From assembly GCA_022486585.1 (NCBI GenBank), contig JAKVKI010000007.1, forward strand, positions 1-64,000: a stretch of 64,000 nucleotides of DNA. The letters run 5' to 3'. The notes under the pieces are model-generated. The model was not told the DNA's origin. It did not search any database and worked only from the letters and a program-made list of their open reading frames with translations. The position numbers were made by a program, and so were the translations under genes. The DNA comes from Megasphaera sp. (GTDB lineage Bacteria; Bacillota; Negativicutes; Veillonellales; Megasphaeraceae). The first letter of the stretch is position 1; each line of letters opens with the position of its first letter. Below, piece after piece: positions 8,009-17,961 of this stretch.

Positions 8009-9823
8009 ATGGAACGCAAAGATATTCGTAATATAGCTATTATTGCCCACGTCGACCATGGCAAAACGACATTGGTCGATGCCATGTTGAAGCAGAGTCA
8101 TGTTTTCCGCTCAAATGAAAAAGTTGCCGAACGAGTCATGGACTCTGGTGATATTGAACGGGAACGGGGCATTACAATTCTGTCCAAAAATACATCTGTT
8201 ATGCATGAAGGCGTTAAAATCAACATCGTTGATACGCCGGGGCATGCTGATTTCGGCGGCGAAGTCGAACGTGTTCTGAACATGGTCGACGGGGTACTGT
8301 TGTTAGTTGATGCATTTGAAGGCCCGATGCCGCAGACGAAATATGTTTTGCGTAAAGCCTTGGAACAGAAGCTGAAACCGATCGTTGTCATCAACAAGAT
8401 CGACAAACCAGAAGCTCGTGTATCTGAAGTCGAAGATGAAGTCCTTGAATTGTTCATGGAATTGGATGCTAACGACGAACAGCTCGATTTTCCAGTTATT
8501 TATGCTAATGGCCGTGATGGCATTGCTAAATATTCCATGGATGATGAAAGCACGAATTTGGAACCGTTGTTCAAGACGATCATCAAATACTGCCCATGTC
8601 CGAAAGGCGATATCGATGGCCCTCTCCAGTTCATGGTCACGACTCTTGATTATGATGATTATGTCGGTAAAATTGCCATTGGACGTATCGTCCGCGGCAA
8701 GATGAAACCGAATCAGCAGGTTGTCATTACTGATGGCGAAAGCCAGCGTAAAGCTAAAATCGGCCGTGTGTATACTTATGAAGGATTAAAACGGGTAGAA
8801 CAGCCGGAAGCAACAATGGGTGATATTGGCTGTGTCATCGGTATTTCTGATTTGAAGATTGGTGAAACTGTAGCCGATCCGGAAAATCCGGAAGCATTGC
8901 CGAAAATAGATATTGATGAACCGACCTTATCCATGATTTTCTACGTCAACGATAGTCCTTTTGCCGGACAAGAAGGGGATTTTGTTACGAGCCGCCATCT
9001 CCGCGACCGTTTATTCCGTGAAGTCCAGACAAATGTATCGCTCCGCGTTGAAGAAACAGACAGTGCTGATGCATTTAAAGTATCAGGTCGTGGTGAACTC
9101 CATATTGCTGTCCTCATCGAAGAAATGCGCCGTGAAGGCTATGAAATGCAGGTCGGCAAACCAGCCGTCATTATCAAAGAAATCAATGGCCGTAAATGCG
9201 AACCATTGGAAAATCTTACCATTGACGTACCGCAAGAATTTATGGGCGGTGTCATGGAAAAATTAGGTACGCGTAAAGCTGAAATGGTAAACATGGTAGA
9301 CGTTGCCGGCTATACACGGCTCGAATTCATCATCCCGGCTCGTGGCCTTATTGGGTTCCGTAATGAATTTCTTACGGCGACTAAAGGGAATGGTATCATG
9401 TACCACGTATTCCATGGGTATGCACCCTGGAAGGGCGAAATCCCCGGCCGTACGCGGGGCAGCTTAGTGGCCTTTGAAACAGGTATGACAACAAGTTATG
9501 GTATTTTCAACTTACAGGATCGCGGTGAAATGTTCATCAATCCTGGACAGGATATTTATCTGGGTCAGGTCGTTGGTGAAAGCAATCGTGATGTCGATAT
9601 CGATGTCAATCCGTGCAAGAAAAAACATTTGACCAATACACGTACATCCAATACAGATGAAGCGCTCCGTCTTACACCGCCTCGCGATATGGGCTTGGAA
9701 AAATCATTGGAATGGATCAACGACGACGAACTCGTCGAAATCACACCGAAGAGCATCCGTATTCGCAAAGCTATCCTTGATAAACATGATCGTAAAAAGG
9801 CTATGCGTAAAGCACAGCAATAA
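8009..9823 (+). CDS. typA: ribosome-binding GTPase TypA/BipA
   Basis: A 604-residue translational GTPase of the BipA family, which binds 70S ribosomes and assists large-subunit assembly and stress responses. G-domain motifs are in order: [12 protein letters not shown] (residues 11-22), RERGITI (switch I), [15 protein letters not shown] (G3) and NKIDKP (G4). EF-G-like domains III and V and the BipA-specific C-terminal domain ([18 protein letters not shown]) follow. AGGAGAGAGG precedes the ATG at 8009. It is monocistronic between its own promoter and a strong terminator. Confidence 0.97.
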   Translation: MERKDIRNIAIIAHVDHGKTTLVDAMLKQSHVFRSNEKVAERVMDSGDIERERGITILSKNTSVMHEGVKINIVDTPGHADFGGEVERVLNMVDGVLLLVDAFEGPMPQTKYVLRKALEQKLKPIVVINKIDKPEARVSEVEDEVLELFMELDANDEQLDFPVIYANGRDGIAKYSMDDESTNLEPLFKTIIKYCPCPKGDIDGPLQFMVTTLDYDDYVGKIAIGRIVRGKMKPNQQVVITDGESQRKAKIGRVYTYEGLKRVEQPEATMGDIGCVIGISDLKIGETVADPENPEALPKIDIDEPTLSMIFYVNDSPFAGQEGDFVTSRHLRDRLFREVQTNVSLRVEETDSADAFKVSGRGELHIAVLIEEMRREGYEMQVGKPAVIIKEINGRKCEPLENLTIDVPQEFMGGVMEKLGTRKAEMVNMVDVAGYTRLEFIIPARGLIGFRNEFLTATKGNGIMYHVFHGYAPWKGEIPGRTRGSLVAFETGMTTSYGIFNLQDRGEMFINPGQDIYLGQVVGESNRDVDIDVNPCKKKHLTNTRTSNTDEALRLTPPRDMGLEKSLEWINDDELVEITPKSIRIRKAILDKHDRKKAMRKAQQ

Positions 9824-9835
9824 GTATAGCAGTCT

Positions 9836-9866
9836 AAACCTCCCAGATTCGTTTGGGAGGTTTTTT
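9836..9866 (+). terminator. intrinsic terminator of typA
   Basis: AACCTCCCA and TGGGAGGTT form a 9-bp stem directly followed by a T run. Confidence 0.9.
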
Positions 9867-9932
9867 GCTGAGCCAGAGATGTTTTAAGGCGACGTTATGA
9901 TTTACTGTAACGCAGGTATGACCATTATACTA

Positions 9933-9961
9933 TTGACAGGGAGTGGACTCTAAGGTGTAAA
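9933..9961 (+). promoter_or_regulatory. promoter of the DUF362 gene
   Basis: TTGACA at 9933-9938 and TGTAAA at 9956-9961 with a 17-bp spacer, about 40 bp before the gene. Confidence 0.55.
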
Positions 9962-10000
9962 ATATATACGTATAGTTTATTGGCGTATAGGAGGATTATG

Positions 10001-11125
10001 ATGGAAAAAGCACAGGTATATTTTACTGATTTTCGTTGTAAAGTCGGTACGAATAACGTAATGAAATTACAAAAACTCTGTAAACGGGCAGGGATTGAAA
10101 CGATTGATTTTGAAAATAAATTTGTTGCTATTAAAATGCATTTTGGGGAATTGGGCTGTTTGGCTTCACTGCGGCCGCAATATGTTAAAGCCGTGGCGGA
10201 TTTAGTCAAAGGGTTAGGCGGCCGGCCATTCTTGACGGACTGTAATACGCTCTATCCGGGAAGCCGCAAACATGCGTTGGAACACTTGGACTGTGCCAAC
10301 TTGAATGGATATAATACTGTTACAACAGGCTGTCAGATCATTATTGCCGATGGGCTTCGCGGTACTGATGAGGTCGAAGTCCCTGTAAAGAATGGCCAAT
10401 ATGTACAAAAAGCTAAAATTGGCCGTGCTGTTATGGATGCGGATATCTTTATTTCTCTGGCACATTTTAAAGGTCACGAAGCGACCGGCTTTGGCGGTGC
10501 CCTTAAAAATATCGGCATGGGTTGCGGCAGCCGTGCTGGTAAGATGGAACAGCATTCATCTGGTCAGCCTAAAGTCAATGAAGAGCTTTGCAAAGGATGC
10601 CGTCACTGCGCTAAAGAATGCGGGTCTGATGCTATTACGTATGAAGATAATAAAGCCCATATCCATGAAGACCTGTGCAAAGGCTGCGGCCGCTGTATCG
10701 GTGCGTGTGCTTTTGATGCTATTGAAACGGTGCAGTGGGATGCAAATGAACAGTTGGATCGCAAGATGGCTGAATATGCGCAGGCAGTCTGTCAGGATCG
10801 CCCTTGTTTCCATATCAATCTGGTCATGGATATCTCACCGAACTGCGACTGCCATGCTGAAAATGATGCACCGATCCTGCCGGATATCGGCATGTTCGCA
10901 TCCTTCGATCCAGTGGCACTTGATCAGGCGTGTGTCGATGCCTGTATGAAAGCGACACCACTGCCAAACAGTCAGCTGTCTGACAACCTGGCACAGCCGG
11001 ACTGGCACTGCCACCATGATAATCTGTTGGACAGCAATCCCAGTGTAGACTGGAAGACAACATTAGAACATGCCGAAGAAATCGGTTTGGGAACAAGACA
11101 CTATGAATTGATTGCAGTAAAGTAA
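10001..11125 (+). CDS. DUF362 domain protein with two 4Fe-4S clusters
   Basis: About 374 residues. The N-terminal ~180 and the C-terminal part form the DUF362 domain (KMHFGELG, FLTDCNTLYPGSR, LAHFKGHEATGFGGALKNIGMG). Inserted near residues 190-245 are two ferredoxin motifs, CKGCRHCAKECGSDAI and CKGCGRCIGACAFDAI. A further Cys/His-rich segment, SPNCDCHAEND, lies near residue 285. Relatives are soluble Fe-S proteins of uncertain role. AGGAGG precedes two adjacent ATGs (9998 and 10001); spacing favours 10001. It is monocistronic. No redox partner is adjacent, so the function stays open. Confidence 0.85.
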   Translation: MEKAQVYFTDFRCKVGTNNVMKLQKLCKRAGIETIDFENKFVAIKMHFGELGCLASLRPQYVKAVADLVKGLGGRPFLTDCNTLYPGSRKHALEHLDCANLNGYNTVTTGCQIIIADGLRGTDEVEVPVKNGQYVQKAKIGRAVMDADIFISLAHFKGHEATGFGGALKNIGMGCGSRAGKMEQHSSGQPKVNEELCKGCRHCAKECGSDAITYEDNKAHIHEDLCKGCGRCIGACAFDAIETVQWDANEQLDRKMAEYAQAVCQDRPCFHINLVMDISPNCDCHAENDAPILPDIGMFASFDPVALDQACVDACMKATPLPNSQLSDNLAQPDWHCHHDNLLDSNPSVDWKTTLEHAEEIGLGTRHYELIAVK

Positions 11126-11161
11126 TCAACGATAGCTGTTAGTTGAATAAGATTTATTTTC

Positions 11162-11215
11162 ACTCCCCGCAGGGCGATGCATCATAATATATGGATGTAT
11201 TGCCCTGCGGGGAGT
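11162..11215. repeat. long inverted repeat downstream of the DUF362 gene
   Basis: ACTCCCCGCAGGGC at 11162-11175 is exactly complementary to GCCCTGCGGGGAGT at 11202-11215, with a loop of about 26 nt that can itself pair partly. There is no T run on either side, so it is not a standard rho-independent terminator, although it may stop or stabilise the upstream transcript. Confidence 0.7.
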
Positions 11216-11312
11216 CCTGTTGTTGAGATTGATTATATTGTCACCACTAGCCCGCTGGCGGTAAACATGGTATGATTATAACGTGGCTGAATACATATAT
11301 CAGGAGGTTCAC

Positions 11313-11984
11313 ATGTATAAATATGTTTTGTTTGACTTAGATGGGACGTTGACCGATTCCAAAGAAGGAATCATCAAGTCCGTTGCATATGCACTGACCC
11401 AGATGGGAGAAACGACAGAAGGACGATTGGACCAGCATACCGTTGTCGGGCCGCCATTACTGATGACTTTTGAAGGAGTATATGGTTTTTCAAAGGAAAA
11501 GGCGAAAGAAACGTATGCATATTTTCAAGAACGATATAGCACTGTCGGTAAATTTGAAAACAGGGCTTTCGATGGAATCGTGCCAATGTTGCAAGAATTG
11601 CAGCATCAAGGAATTCATTCTTATGTAGCGACATCCAAACCTCAAGTACATGCAGAGGCTATTTGTGAGAAATTTGGTATTGCACCGTATGTTGATGCGA
11701 TTGCCGGTCCGGCTGTAGGCAGCCGCGATACGAAGACAGATGTGATGAAACGGATTTTACATGGTATCGGCGAGGCTGGCAAAGGCCAGGCGGTTATGGT
11801 AGGTGATCGACAATTTGATGTCATTGGATCCCGTGATACAGGCCTGCCGGTCATTCTTGTCGGTTTCGGTTATGGAACGGCTGAGGAACGCCGAGTTGTT
11901 CCGCCGGATATGTTTGTCCGTACGGTCGATGAATTGAAAGCGTGTATTTTAGGTCATGGCGATTATCGCTATGAAGCTGTATAG
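11313..11984 (+). CDS. HAD family hydrolase, phosphoglycolate phosphatase-like
   Basis: A 223-residue HAD phosphatase. Motif I is FDLDGTLTDSKEG (residues 6-18), motif II is in SYVATSKPQ (Thr/Ser near residue 107), and motif III/IV is VMVGDRQFDVIGSRD (near residue 160). The cap is C1 type, as in Gph/PpaX/YrfG-type enzymes; the natural substrate cannot be read from sequence. CAGGAGG directly precedes the ATG at 11313, so this start is preferred over an upstream one at 11283. It ends 18 bp before the M16 protease gene. Confidence 0.88.
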   Translation: MYKYVLFDLDGTLTDSKEGIIKSVAYALTQMGETTEGRLDQHTVVGPPLLMTFEGVYGFSKEKAKETYAYFQERYSTVGKFENRAFDGIVPMLQELQHQGIHSYVATSKPQVHAEAICEKFGIAPYVDAIAGPAVGSRDTKTDVMKRILHGIGEAGKGQAVMVGDRQFDVIGSRDTGLPVILVGFGYGTAEERRVVPPDMFVRTVDELKACILGHGDYRYEAV

Positions 11985-12002
11985 AGAGAAGAGGTATATA
12001 TA

Positions 12003-14924
12003 ATGGATTTGATTATCAATAGAGCTGTTCACGGTTTTAACGTAGACCGGTCAGTTTTTGTAAAGGAATTAAACAGTCAGGCTTATGAACTGCATCATGT
12101 CCAATCAGGAGCGAAAGTTCTGTATATCCAAAACGATGACGACAATAAAGTCTTTTCTATTTCGTTTCGGACTACACCGGATAACAGTACTGGTGTGCCC
12201 CATATTTGCGAACATTCTACCTTGTGTGGTTCCCGGAAATTTCCGTTAAAAGAACCGTTCGTTGAATTGGTCAAAGGCTCGTTGAATACATTTCTGAATG
12301 CCATGACCTTTCCAGATAAGACGATGTATCCCGTAGCCAGCCGTAATGCCGTCGACTTCAAGAATCTTATGGATGTATATCTCGATGCCGTATTTTTCCC
12401 TAATATGCTGAACGATAAAGAAGTTCTCATGCAGGAAGGGTGGCATTACGATATGCCTTCGGCTGATGCACCTTTGCAGTACAGTGGCGTTGTATATAAT
12501 GAAATGAAGGGCGTGTATTCTTCACCGGATGCATATTTGGAACGAAAGACGATGGATGCACTTTTCCCTGACACCACCTATGGCGTTGAATCAGGAGGCT
12601 ATCCTGATGATATTCCCAAGCTGACACAGGAAGATTTTATTGCATTTCATAAGAAATATTATCATCCATCGAACAGTTATATCTTTCTTTATGGTGATAT
12701 GGATATCGACAAGACCCTTCAATTTATCAATGATGAATATTTAAGCAAATTTAATGCAGAAAATATTGATTCAGCCATTGCTCGGCAGACATGCCCGGGA
12801 AGTGAAATTGCCTCCTATCAGTATGGTGTTGCCTCTGGAGATAAGACGGAACACAAAACACTCCATGGCCTGACGTATGTCATCAATGACGCCTTGGATC
12901 CGACACTGGCACTGGCCATAAAAGTGCTGACGTATGTTTTGTTGCAGTCGCCGGCAGCACCGCTGAAAAAAGCGCTTGTCGATGCTGGTGTTGGCAAAGA
13001 TATTTCGGGGGATTTCCAAGATGGCCTTTTGCAGCCGATTTGGTCTATATCCATCAATGGATCTGATGAAGATAAAAAAAATAAGATCCTGCCTGTTGTC
13101 CGCAAGGTACTGACAAACATGGTAGAAACGGGCATTGATAAGACACTCCTGACGGGAGCACTTAATCGCACAGAATTTACGCTTCGTGAAGCTGATTTCT
13201 TTGGCCGTCCTAAAGGTCTTATTTATGGTATCCGTTGTATGGATACGTGGCTGTATGATAAAGATCCCTTAGCGGCACTGGCCTATGAAGGTTCGCTAAA
13301 GACGCTTCGTGACGGTATTGCCACATCTTATTATGAAGATATTATACGTAAGTACATCTTGGACAATCCGTATTATGCGCTCATTACACTGGTTCCTCAG
13401 CCGGGACTGACAGAACAACATGATGCGGCTCTGGCAGACAAATTAGCAGTGTATAAGGCGTCCCTGTCTGCTGCGGAAATACAGGATATCATTTCTTCAA
13501 CGAAGGCGTTGAAGAAACGGCAGGAAACACCAGATACGGCGGAAGCACTGATGACGATTCCTACGTTGAGCCGCTCTGATTTGGATAAGAAAGCCGAAGA
13601 CGTACTGATGGAAGAGACAGATCGTCACGGCATTCGCGTATGCCGTGTTCCAGACTTCACGAACGGCATCACCTATATAAATGCCTATTTTGATCTGCAT
13701 GGCCTGGCGGCTGAAGATATACCTTATGTGTATTTACTCAGCGATATTTTAGGGGATATAGACACAACGGATCATACGTATGGCGAACTGGCAGTTCTCA
13801 TCGATCTGTATACAGGCGGTGTCGATTATGGGGTATCTGCTTACTCCCAACGTACAAATAACAAAGATTATACACCGGTCTTCAAAATTAAGGCCAAAGC
13901 GTTGACTAAAAATATAGGAAAGCTTATGGAATTGTTGAAAGAGATTTCGATGGGAACAGTCTTTACTAATACGACTCGGCTTATTGAACTGGTGGAAGAA
14001 ACGAAGGCCGGTATGGATATGGATGCTTTCCGCCGCGGTCATACGATCGTCATGCACCGCGTCATGTCGTATGTATCTCCTGTAGAAACGTTTTGTGATG
14101 CTGGCGAATTGACCTATTATCAGTTCGTAAGCAAAATAGCAGCGACTGTTCGCGACGATGCAGCAGCGCTGGCGGATACATTGGCCAATGTCATGGCACG
14201 TATTTTTACGAAGGCAGCACTGACAGTGGAAATCACTGCTGGTGATGACGACATGGAAAATATTTTGGCAGTATTACCACAATGGACGGAGGCCTTGCCT
14301 GCTGGTGTTACCTCTACGGAATTATGCCAATTGCCGGTATGCAGAAAAAATGAAGGCATCATGACCTCAGGGACAGTTCAGTATGTTGCCAAGGGCGGTA
14401 ATTTCCGTTCCCATGGATTTGAGTATACAGGTGCACTCATGGTTCTCGATACGATACTGCAGTATGGGTATTTATGGACTAAAATACGCGTTCAGGGCGG
14501 AGCCTATGGTGCTTTTACGAGGTTCTATGACAATGGGGACATGGTTTTTTGTTCGTATCGTGATCCTAATTTAGGAAATACGGTCAAAGCGTATGACCAG
14601 CTGGCAGATTATTTGGAACATTTCGATGTATCTGATCGGGAAATGACGAAATATGTCATCGGGACGTTGAGCCGTATTGATATACCATTGACGCCGTCTT
14701 TACGGGGCGATAAAGCGATGAACCGATATTTCACGGGGACGACGCAGGCTATATCTCAGAGGCGCCGCGATCAGCTCCTGGCGGTGACAGCTGGCGATAT
14801 TCGGGCACTGGCGCCACTCGTCAGAGCCGTTATGGCTGATGATAATCTTTGTGTAATGGGCAGCGAAGGGAAAATTCGTGAAGAAAAAAATCTCTTTGAA
14901 ACGCTCATCAAGTTGCCGGAATAA
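12003..14924 (+). CDS. insulinase-family (M16C) zinc metalloprotease, PreP-like
   Basis: A 973-residue protein with the full two-half architecture of M16C peptidases (PreP/Cym1/CPBP). The inverted zinc motif HICEH is near residue 66 and the third ligand glutamate lies in YNEMKGVYSSPD near residue 165. The C-terminal half carries the substrate-binding Arg/Tyr region (VQGGAYGAFTRFYDNGD near residue 830). The family degrades short unstructured peptides in a closed chamber. No signal peptide is seen, so it should be cytosolic. It lies between a HAD phosphatase and gluQ, all in the same direction with short gaps. Confidence 0.93.
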   Translation: MDLIINRAVHGFNVDRSVFVKELNSQAYELHHVQSGAKVLYIQNDDDNKVFSISFRTTPDNSTGVPHICEHSTLCGSRKFPLKEPFVELVKGSLNTFLNAMTFPDKTMYPVASRNAVDFKNLMDVYLDAVFFPNMLNDKEVLMQEGWHYDMPSADAPLQYSGVVYNEMKGVYSSPDAYLERKTMDALFPDTTYGVESGGYPDDIPKLTQEDFIAFHKKYYHPSNSYIFLYGDMDIDKTLQFINDEYLSKFNAENIDSAIARQTCPGSEIASYQYGVASGDKTEHKTLHGLTYVINDALDPTLALAIKVLTYVLLQSPAAPLKKALVDAGVGKDISGDFQDGLLQPIWSISINGSDEDKKNKILPVVRKVLTNMVETGIDKTLLTGALNRTEFTLREADFFGRPKGLIYGIRCMDTWLYDKDPLAALAYEGSLKTLRDGIATSYYEDIIRKYILDNPYYALITLVPQPGLTEQHDAALADKLAVYKASLSAAEIQDIISSTKALKKRQETPDTAEALMTIPTLSRSDLDKKAEDVLMEETDRHGIRVCRVPDFTNGITYINAYFDLHGLAAEDIPYVYLLSDILGDIDTTDHTYGELAVLIDLYTGGVDYGVSAYSQRTNNKDYTPVFKIKAKALTKNIGKLMELLKEISMGTVFTNTTRLIELVEETKAGMDMDAFRRGHTIVMHRVMSYVSPVETFCDAGELTYYQFVSKIAATVRDDAAALADTLANVMARIFTKAALTVEITAGDDDMENILAVLPQWTEALPAGVTSTELCQLPVCRKNEGIMTSGTVQYVAKGGNFRSHGFEYTGALMVLDTILQYGYLWTKIRVQGGAYGAFTRFYDNGDMVFCSYRDPNLGNTVKAYDQLADYLEHFDVSDREMTKYVIGTLSRIDIPLTPSLRGDKAMNRYFTGTTQAISQRRRDQLLAVTAGDIRALAPLVRAVMADDNLCVMGSEGKIREEKNLFETLIKLPE

Positions 14925-14945
14925 AAGTGAAAGGAGTCTGGACGT

Positions 14946-15905
14946 ATGCGTGGTCGGTTTGCACCTAGCCCGACAGGATATATCCATTTGGGAAATGTAT
15001 GGACAGCGCTGTTATGCTGGCTCCAGGTCCGTCAGGCCGGCGGGACCTTTGTGTTGCGCATTGAAGATATAGATGAGCAACGCGCAAAGAAAGAATTTGA
15101 AGATGCTTTAGTAAATGATTTGCAATGGCTGGGCCTGTCTTGGGATGAAGGACCTGATACAGGCGGTCCTTGCGCACCTTATGTGCAGCAGCGTCGCTAT
15201 ACCTTGTATGATCAGGCCATAGCGACGCTGCGGCGGCAGGGCCTGCTATATCCGTGTTATTGCAGCCGGGCCCGTTTGCAGGTTGTTGGAGCTCCTCATG
15301 CAGGGGAACAGGCAGTGTATGACGGCCATTGCTATACTTTGACAGAGAAGCAACGTCAGGCAGAACAAAAGACGCCATCATGGCGCGTCCATGTGCCTTG
15401 TGAAACTATAACGTTTACCGATGAGGTATATGGCTTGCAACAGGAAGATTTACGGCGTGAATGTGGTGATTTCGTTGTTCGCAGAGCTGATGGTATGTAC
15501 GCGTATCAGTTGGCTGTTTCTGTCGATGATGGCATGATGGACATTACCCATGTCGTCCGGGGACGTGACCTGTTATCATCTACAGCCAGGCAGATATGGC
15601 TGTTGAAGCTTTTAGGATTTACACCACCAACCTATATGCATACGCCGATGCTTGTCGATATCGCCGGCCATCGATTGTCCAAGCGGCAGCGTGGCATCAC
15701 GATCAGGCAGCTTCGCAATCAAGGGGCAAGTGCTGCTGCTATTTTATCTTATTTAGCATGGTGCGGCCACCTTGTGTCTCAAGAACGATTGTATACGCTT
15801 GCTGAACTTTGTCATTCCTGCGTGCTGACACGGCTTTGTACGGAAGATATTATTATCCCTGAAGACGTCGTTGACCGAATTATTCGGTTGTCACGTGAAA
15901 AATAA
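14946..15905 (+). CDS. gluQ: glutamyl-Q tRNA(Asp) synthetase
   Basis: A 319-residue truncated GluRS paralogue lacking the anticodon-binding domain. The class I HIGH-type motif is in APSPTGYIHLGN (residues 6-17), the acidic loop is LRIEDIDEQRAK, and a KMSKS-like LSKRQRG lies near residue 245. Zinc ligands include CYCSR near residue 103. The family charges queuosine-34 of tRNA-Asp with glutamate. AAGGAG precedes the ATG at 14946. The C-terminal ~40 residues after the Rossmann region are longer than in the E. coli protein, but there is still no anticodon domain. Confidence 0.9.
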   Translation: MRGRFAPSPTGYIHLGNVWTALLCWLQVRQAGGTFVLRIEDIDEQRAKKEFEDALVNDLQWLGLSWDEGPDTGGPCAPYVQQRRYTLYDQAIATLRRQGLLYPCYCSRARLQVVGAPHAGEQAVYDGHCYTLTEKQRQAEQKTPSWRVHVPCETITFTDEVYGLQQEDLRRECGDFVVRRADGMYAYQLAVSVDDGMMDITHVVRGRDLLSSTARQIWLLKLLGFTPPTYMHTPMLVDIAGHRLSKRQRGITIRQLRNQGASAAAILSYLAWCGHLVSQERLYTLAELCHSCVLTRLCTEDIIIPEDVVDRIIRLSREK

Positions 15906-15934
15906 AATTGCATGTACGTCATTACAACTAAAAA

Positions 15935-16009
15935 CGGGACTCTATTTGTCCCGGGACGCATAAATAGGGCTGCTGCCATATCGTAGAGATATTTGGCAGC
16001 AGTTTTTTT
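15935..16009 (+). terminator. terminator downstream of gluQ (two hairpins)
   Basis: A small hairpin GGGAC-GTCCC (15935-15953) is followed by a strong one, CTGCTGCCA with TGGCAGCAG, ending in seven T residues (15970-16009). This isolates the dcw cluster from gluQ. Confidence 0.88.
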
Positions 16010-16051
16010 GTACGTTCAAGGTGTATACATGAATTAAATCCGGGATACTTA

Positions 16052-16085
16052 TTGTCATGAAGTGTGGAAATGTGGTAAAATGTGG
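16052..16085 (+). promoter_or_regulatory. dcw promoter overlapped by MraZ-box-like direct repeats
   Basis: TTGTCA at 16052-16057 and TAAAAT at 16076-16081 (18-bp spacer) form the likely promoter of mraZ. Three direct repeats of TGTGG at 16063, 16071 and 16081 overlap it. MraZ is known to repress its own operon by binding closely spaced G-rich direct repeats, so these are good candidates for its operator. Note that the spacing here is 8 and 10 bp rather than strictly 10. Confidence 0.65.
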
Positions 16086-16111
16086 TGAATAGTGAAAGGA
16101 GGTAACGACAA

Positions 16112-16552
16112 ATGTTTATGGGAGAATATTCGCATACAATCGATGCTAAAGGGCGCGTTATTCTGCCTGCCAAGTTCCGGGAAGAACTGGGCGAGTGTTT
16201 TGTCGTTACACGCGGTCTTGAAGGCTGCCTCTCTGTGTATACTATGGAGGCATGGAAAAGTTTGTCTGCTGCTATGAAAAAGTTAAAGGCCTCGAAGGAA
16301 AATGTTCGAGCTTTTAAGCGTTTTGTTTTTGGCAGTGCTTCAGAAGTAGAATTCGATAAGCAAGGGCGTATTCTTATTCCCGGGACACTTCGGACCTATG
16401 CCGGATTAAAAAAGGACGTTACTGTTTTGGGGACAGGGGAGAAAATTGAAATTTGGAACAAGGAAGCGTATGATGAATATGCTGCGAAAATTGTTCCGGA
16501 TATGGAAGAAATCGCTGAAAGTTTGGACGAAACCCTGGACCTTGATTTTTAG
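16112..16552 (+). CDS. mraZ: transcriptional regulator MraZ
   Basis: A 146-residue protein with two SpoVT-AbrB-like swapped-hairpin domains: MGEYSHTIDAKGRVILPAKF at residues 3-22 and SEVEFDKQGRILIPGTLR near residues 75-92. It forms a ring that binds direct repeats before the dcw operon and represses it. GGAGG lies 9-13 bp before the ATG at 16112. It is the first gene of the cluster, with rsmH 8 bp downstream. Confidence 0.96.
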   Translation: MFMGEYSHTIDAKGRVILPAKFREELGECFVVTRGLEGCLSVYTMEAWKSLSAAMKKLKASKENVRAFKRFVFGSASEVEFDKQGRILIPGTLRTYAGLKKDVTVLGTGEKIEIWNKEAYDEYAAKIVPDMEEIAESLDETLDLDF

Positions 16553-16560
16553 GAGAAGAA

Positions 16561-17508
16561 ATGAAATTTAATCATGTAAGTGTCCTTCGTAATGAAACCA
16601 TTTCCCATCTTCTCGGTGACAGAGATGGTATTTATGTCGATTGTACCTTAGGCGGGGGAGGGCATTCCCTGGCGTTAGCAAAGGAATTAACAGCTCAGGG
16701 TACCATTATTGGTTTGGATCAGGATGCCGATGCCATTGCAGCGGCGTCAAAAAAACTTTCTGAGACGGTATGTCATCGTATCCTATTACAGCGTAATTTC
16801 AGCCATTTAGGTACAGTGCTGGATGAATTAGGTATACAGGCTGTTGACGGCGTTATGTTTGATTTGGGAGTTTCCAGTTATCAGCTCGACACGGCTGAAC
16901 GGGGCTTTTCATATATGCAGGACGGACCCTTGGATATGCGTATGGACAGGAGTCATGGCAAGAGTGCCTATGATATCGTCAATACGTATAGTCAGCATGA
17001 TTTGTATCAAATCATCAAGGACTATGGTGAAGAACGATGGGCCAAACGTATTGCACAATTTATTGTCTCAGCTCGTCAGGAGAAACCATTGGAAACCACG
17101 TTTGATTTGGTTTCCGTCATTAAAAAAGCCATACCGGCAGGAGCTCGTAAAGATGGTCCCCATCCGGCAAAACGGACATTCCAGGCCATTCGTATCGAAG
17201 TCAATGACGAATTGGGGATTCTCCGTGAAGCACTAGAACAAGCGGTGAAATATCTCAAGCCAGGCGGCAAGATCTGTGTCATTACGTTTCATTCATTGGA
17301 AGACCGCATTACTAAGCGCACGTTCAAACATATGGCTACAGATTGTATCTGCCCGCCGGATATGCCGGTGTGCACGTGTCATCATCATGCCATATTGAAG
17401 ATAGAAGGCCATCCCATTGAAGCTGCACAAGAAGAATTAGAAATGAATCCCCGGGCGCGCAGTGCCAAACTTCGCGTGGCCATACGCAAAGCTGCCGTCA
17501 GGGAGTAG
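16561..17508 (+). CDS. rsmH: 16S rRNA (cytosine(1402)-N(4))-methyltransferase
   Basis: A 315-residue Rossmann-fold methyltransferase that modifies C1402 in the ribosomal P site. SAM motif DCTLGGGGHSLALA lies near residues 27-40, GVMFDLGVSSYQLD near 96-109, and the C-terminal catalytic block ITFHSLEDRITKR near 240-252. The Cys-rich CICPPDMPVCTCHH near residue 261 is also seen in other Firmicutes members. AGGAGAAG precedes the ATG. Standard second gene of the dcw cluster. Confidence 0.96.
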   Translation: MKFNHVSVLRNETISHLLGDRDGIYVDCTLGGGGHSLALAKELTAQGTIIGLDQDADAIAAASKKLSETVCHRILLQRNFSHLGTVLDELGIQAVDGVMFDLGVSSYQLDTAERGFSYMQDGPLDMRMDRSHGKSAYDIVNTYSQHDLYQIIKDYGEERWAKRIAQFIVSARQEKPLETTFDLVSVIKKAIPAGARKDGPHPAKRTFQAIRIEVNDELGILREALEQAVKYLKPGGKICVITFHSLEDRITKRTFKHMATDCICPPDMPVCTCHHHAILKIEGHPIEAAQEELEMNPRARSAKLRVAIRKAAVRE

Positions 17509-17568
17509 TATTGATTTAATGTATCATATGATAAATTTATTTAATTATTTGAATGGATGTGTTATAAT

Positions 17569-17949
17569 ATGCTGGCTAGAAAAGTAGGGTACGTACATTA
17601 TGAAGGAACCCGCACCTTTCCTGCAGGCCAAATCAAGACAGCAGACCGCCATTTTACCCATCGCCTTGTGCAGACTCTTACCATTGTAGGTTTAATCGGT
17701 TTCTTTCTGTTGATTTTTGTGGCATTATCCGCAGCAAAGACAAATTATACGTACACGTTGATGCAGGAGAAGCATCAGGTTCAAGATCTGCAACGTGATA
17801 ATGATAATTTGCGTATTGATATTTCTAAATTAGAAGCACCGGAACGGGTGTATACGACGGCTACGAAAGATTTGGGAATGGTTGCGCCGACGCGAATTTT
17901 ATACGGCTCGTCTCAGGAACGGTCTGGGACAAGTCCTAATGGTCGATAA
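17569..17949 (+). CDS. ftsL: FtsL-like cell division protein
   Basis: About 126 residues with a cytosolic basic N-terminus, one transmembrane helix (VQTLTIVGLIGFFLLIFVAL, near residues 37-56) and a short extracytoplasmic coiled-coil (LMQEKHQVQDLQRDNDNLRI). It ends with the ATKDLGMV motif typical of FtsL/DivIC. FtsL bridges FtsQ/FtsB and the FtsWI synthase. Identification rests on topology, this C-terminal motif and position after rsmH. The start is uncertain: ATG at 17569 lies directly against a TATAAT box, and a GTG at 17557 is the alternative. A terminator follows, where ftsI would normally be. Confidence 0.8.
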   Translation: MLARKVGYVHYEGTRTFPAGQIKTADRHFTHRLVQTLTIVGLIGFFLLIFVALSAAKTNYTYTLMQEKHQVQDLQRDNDNLRIDISKLEAPERVYTTATKDLGMVAPTRILYGSSQERSGTSPNGR

Positions 17950-17961
17950 CTACTACACATA

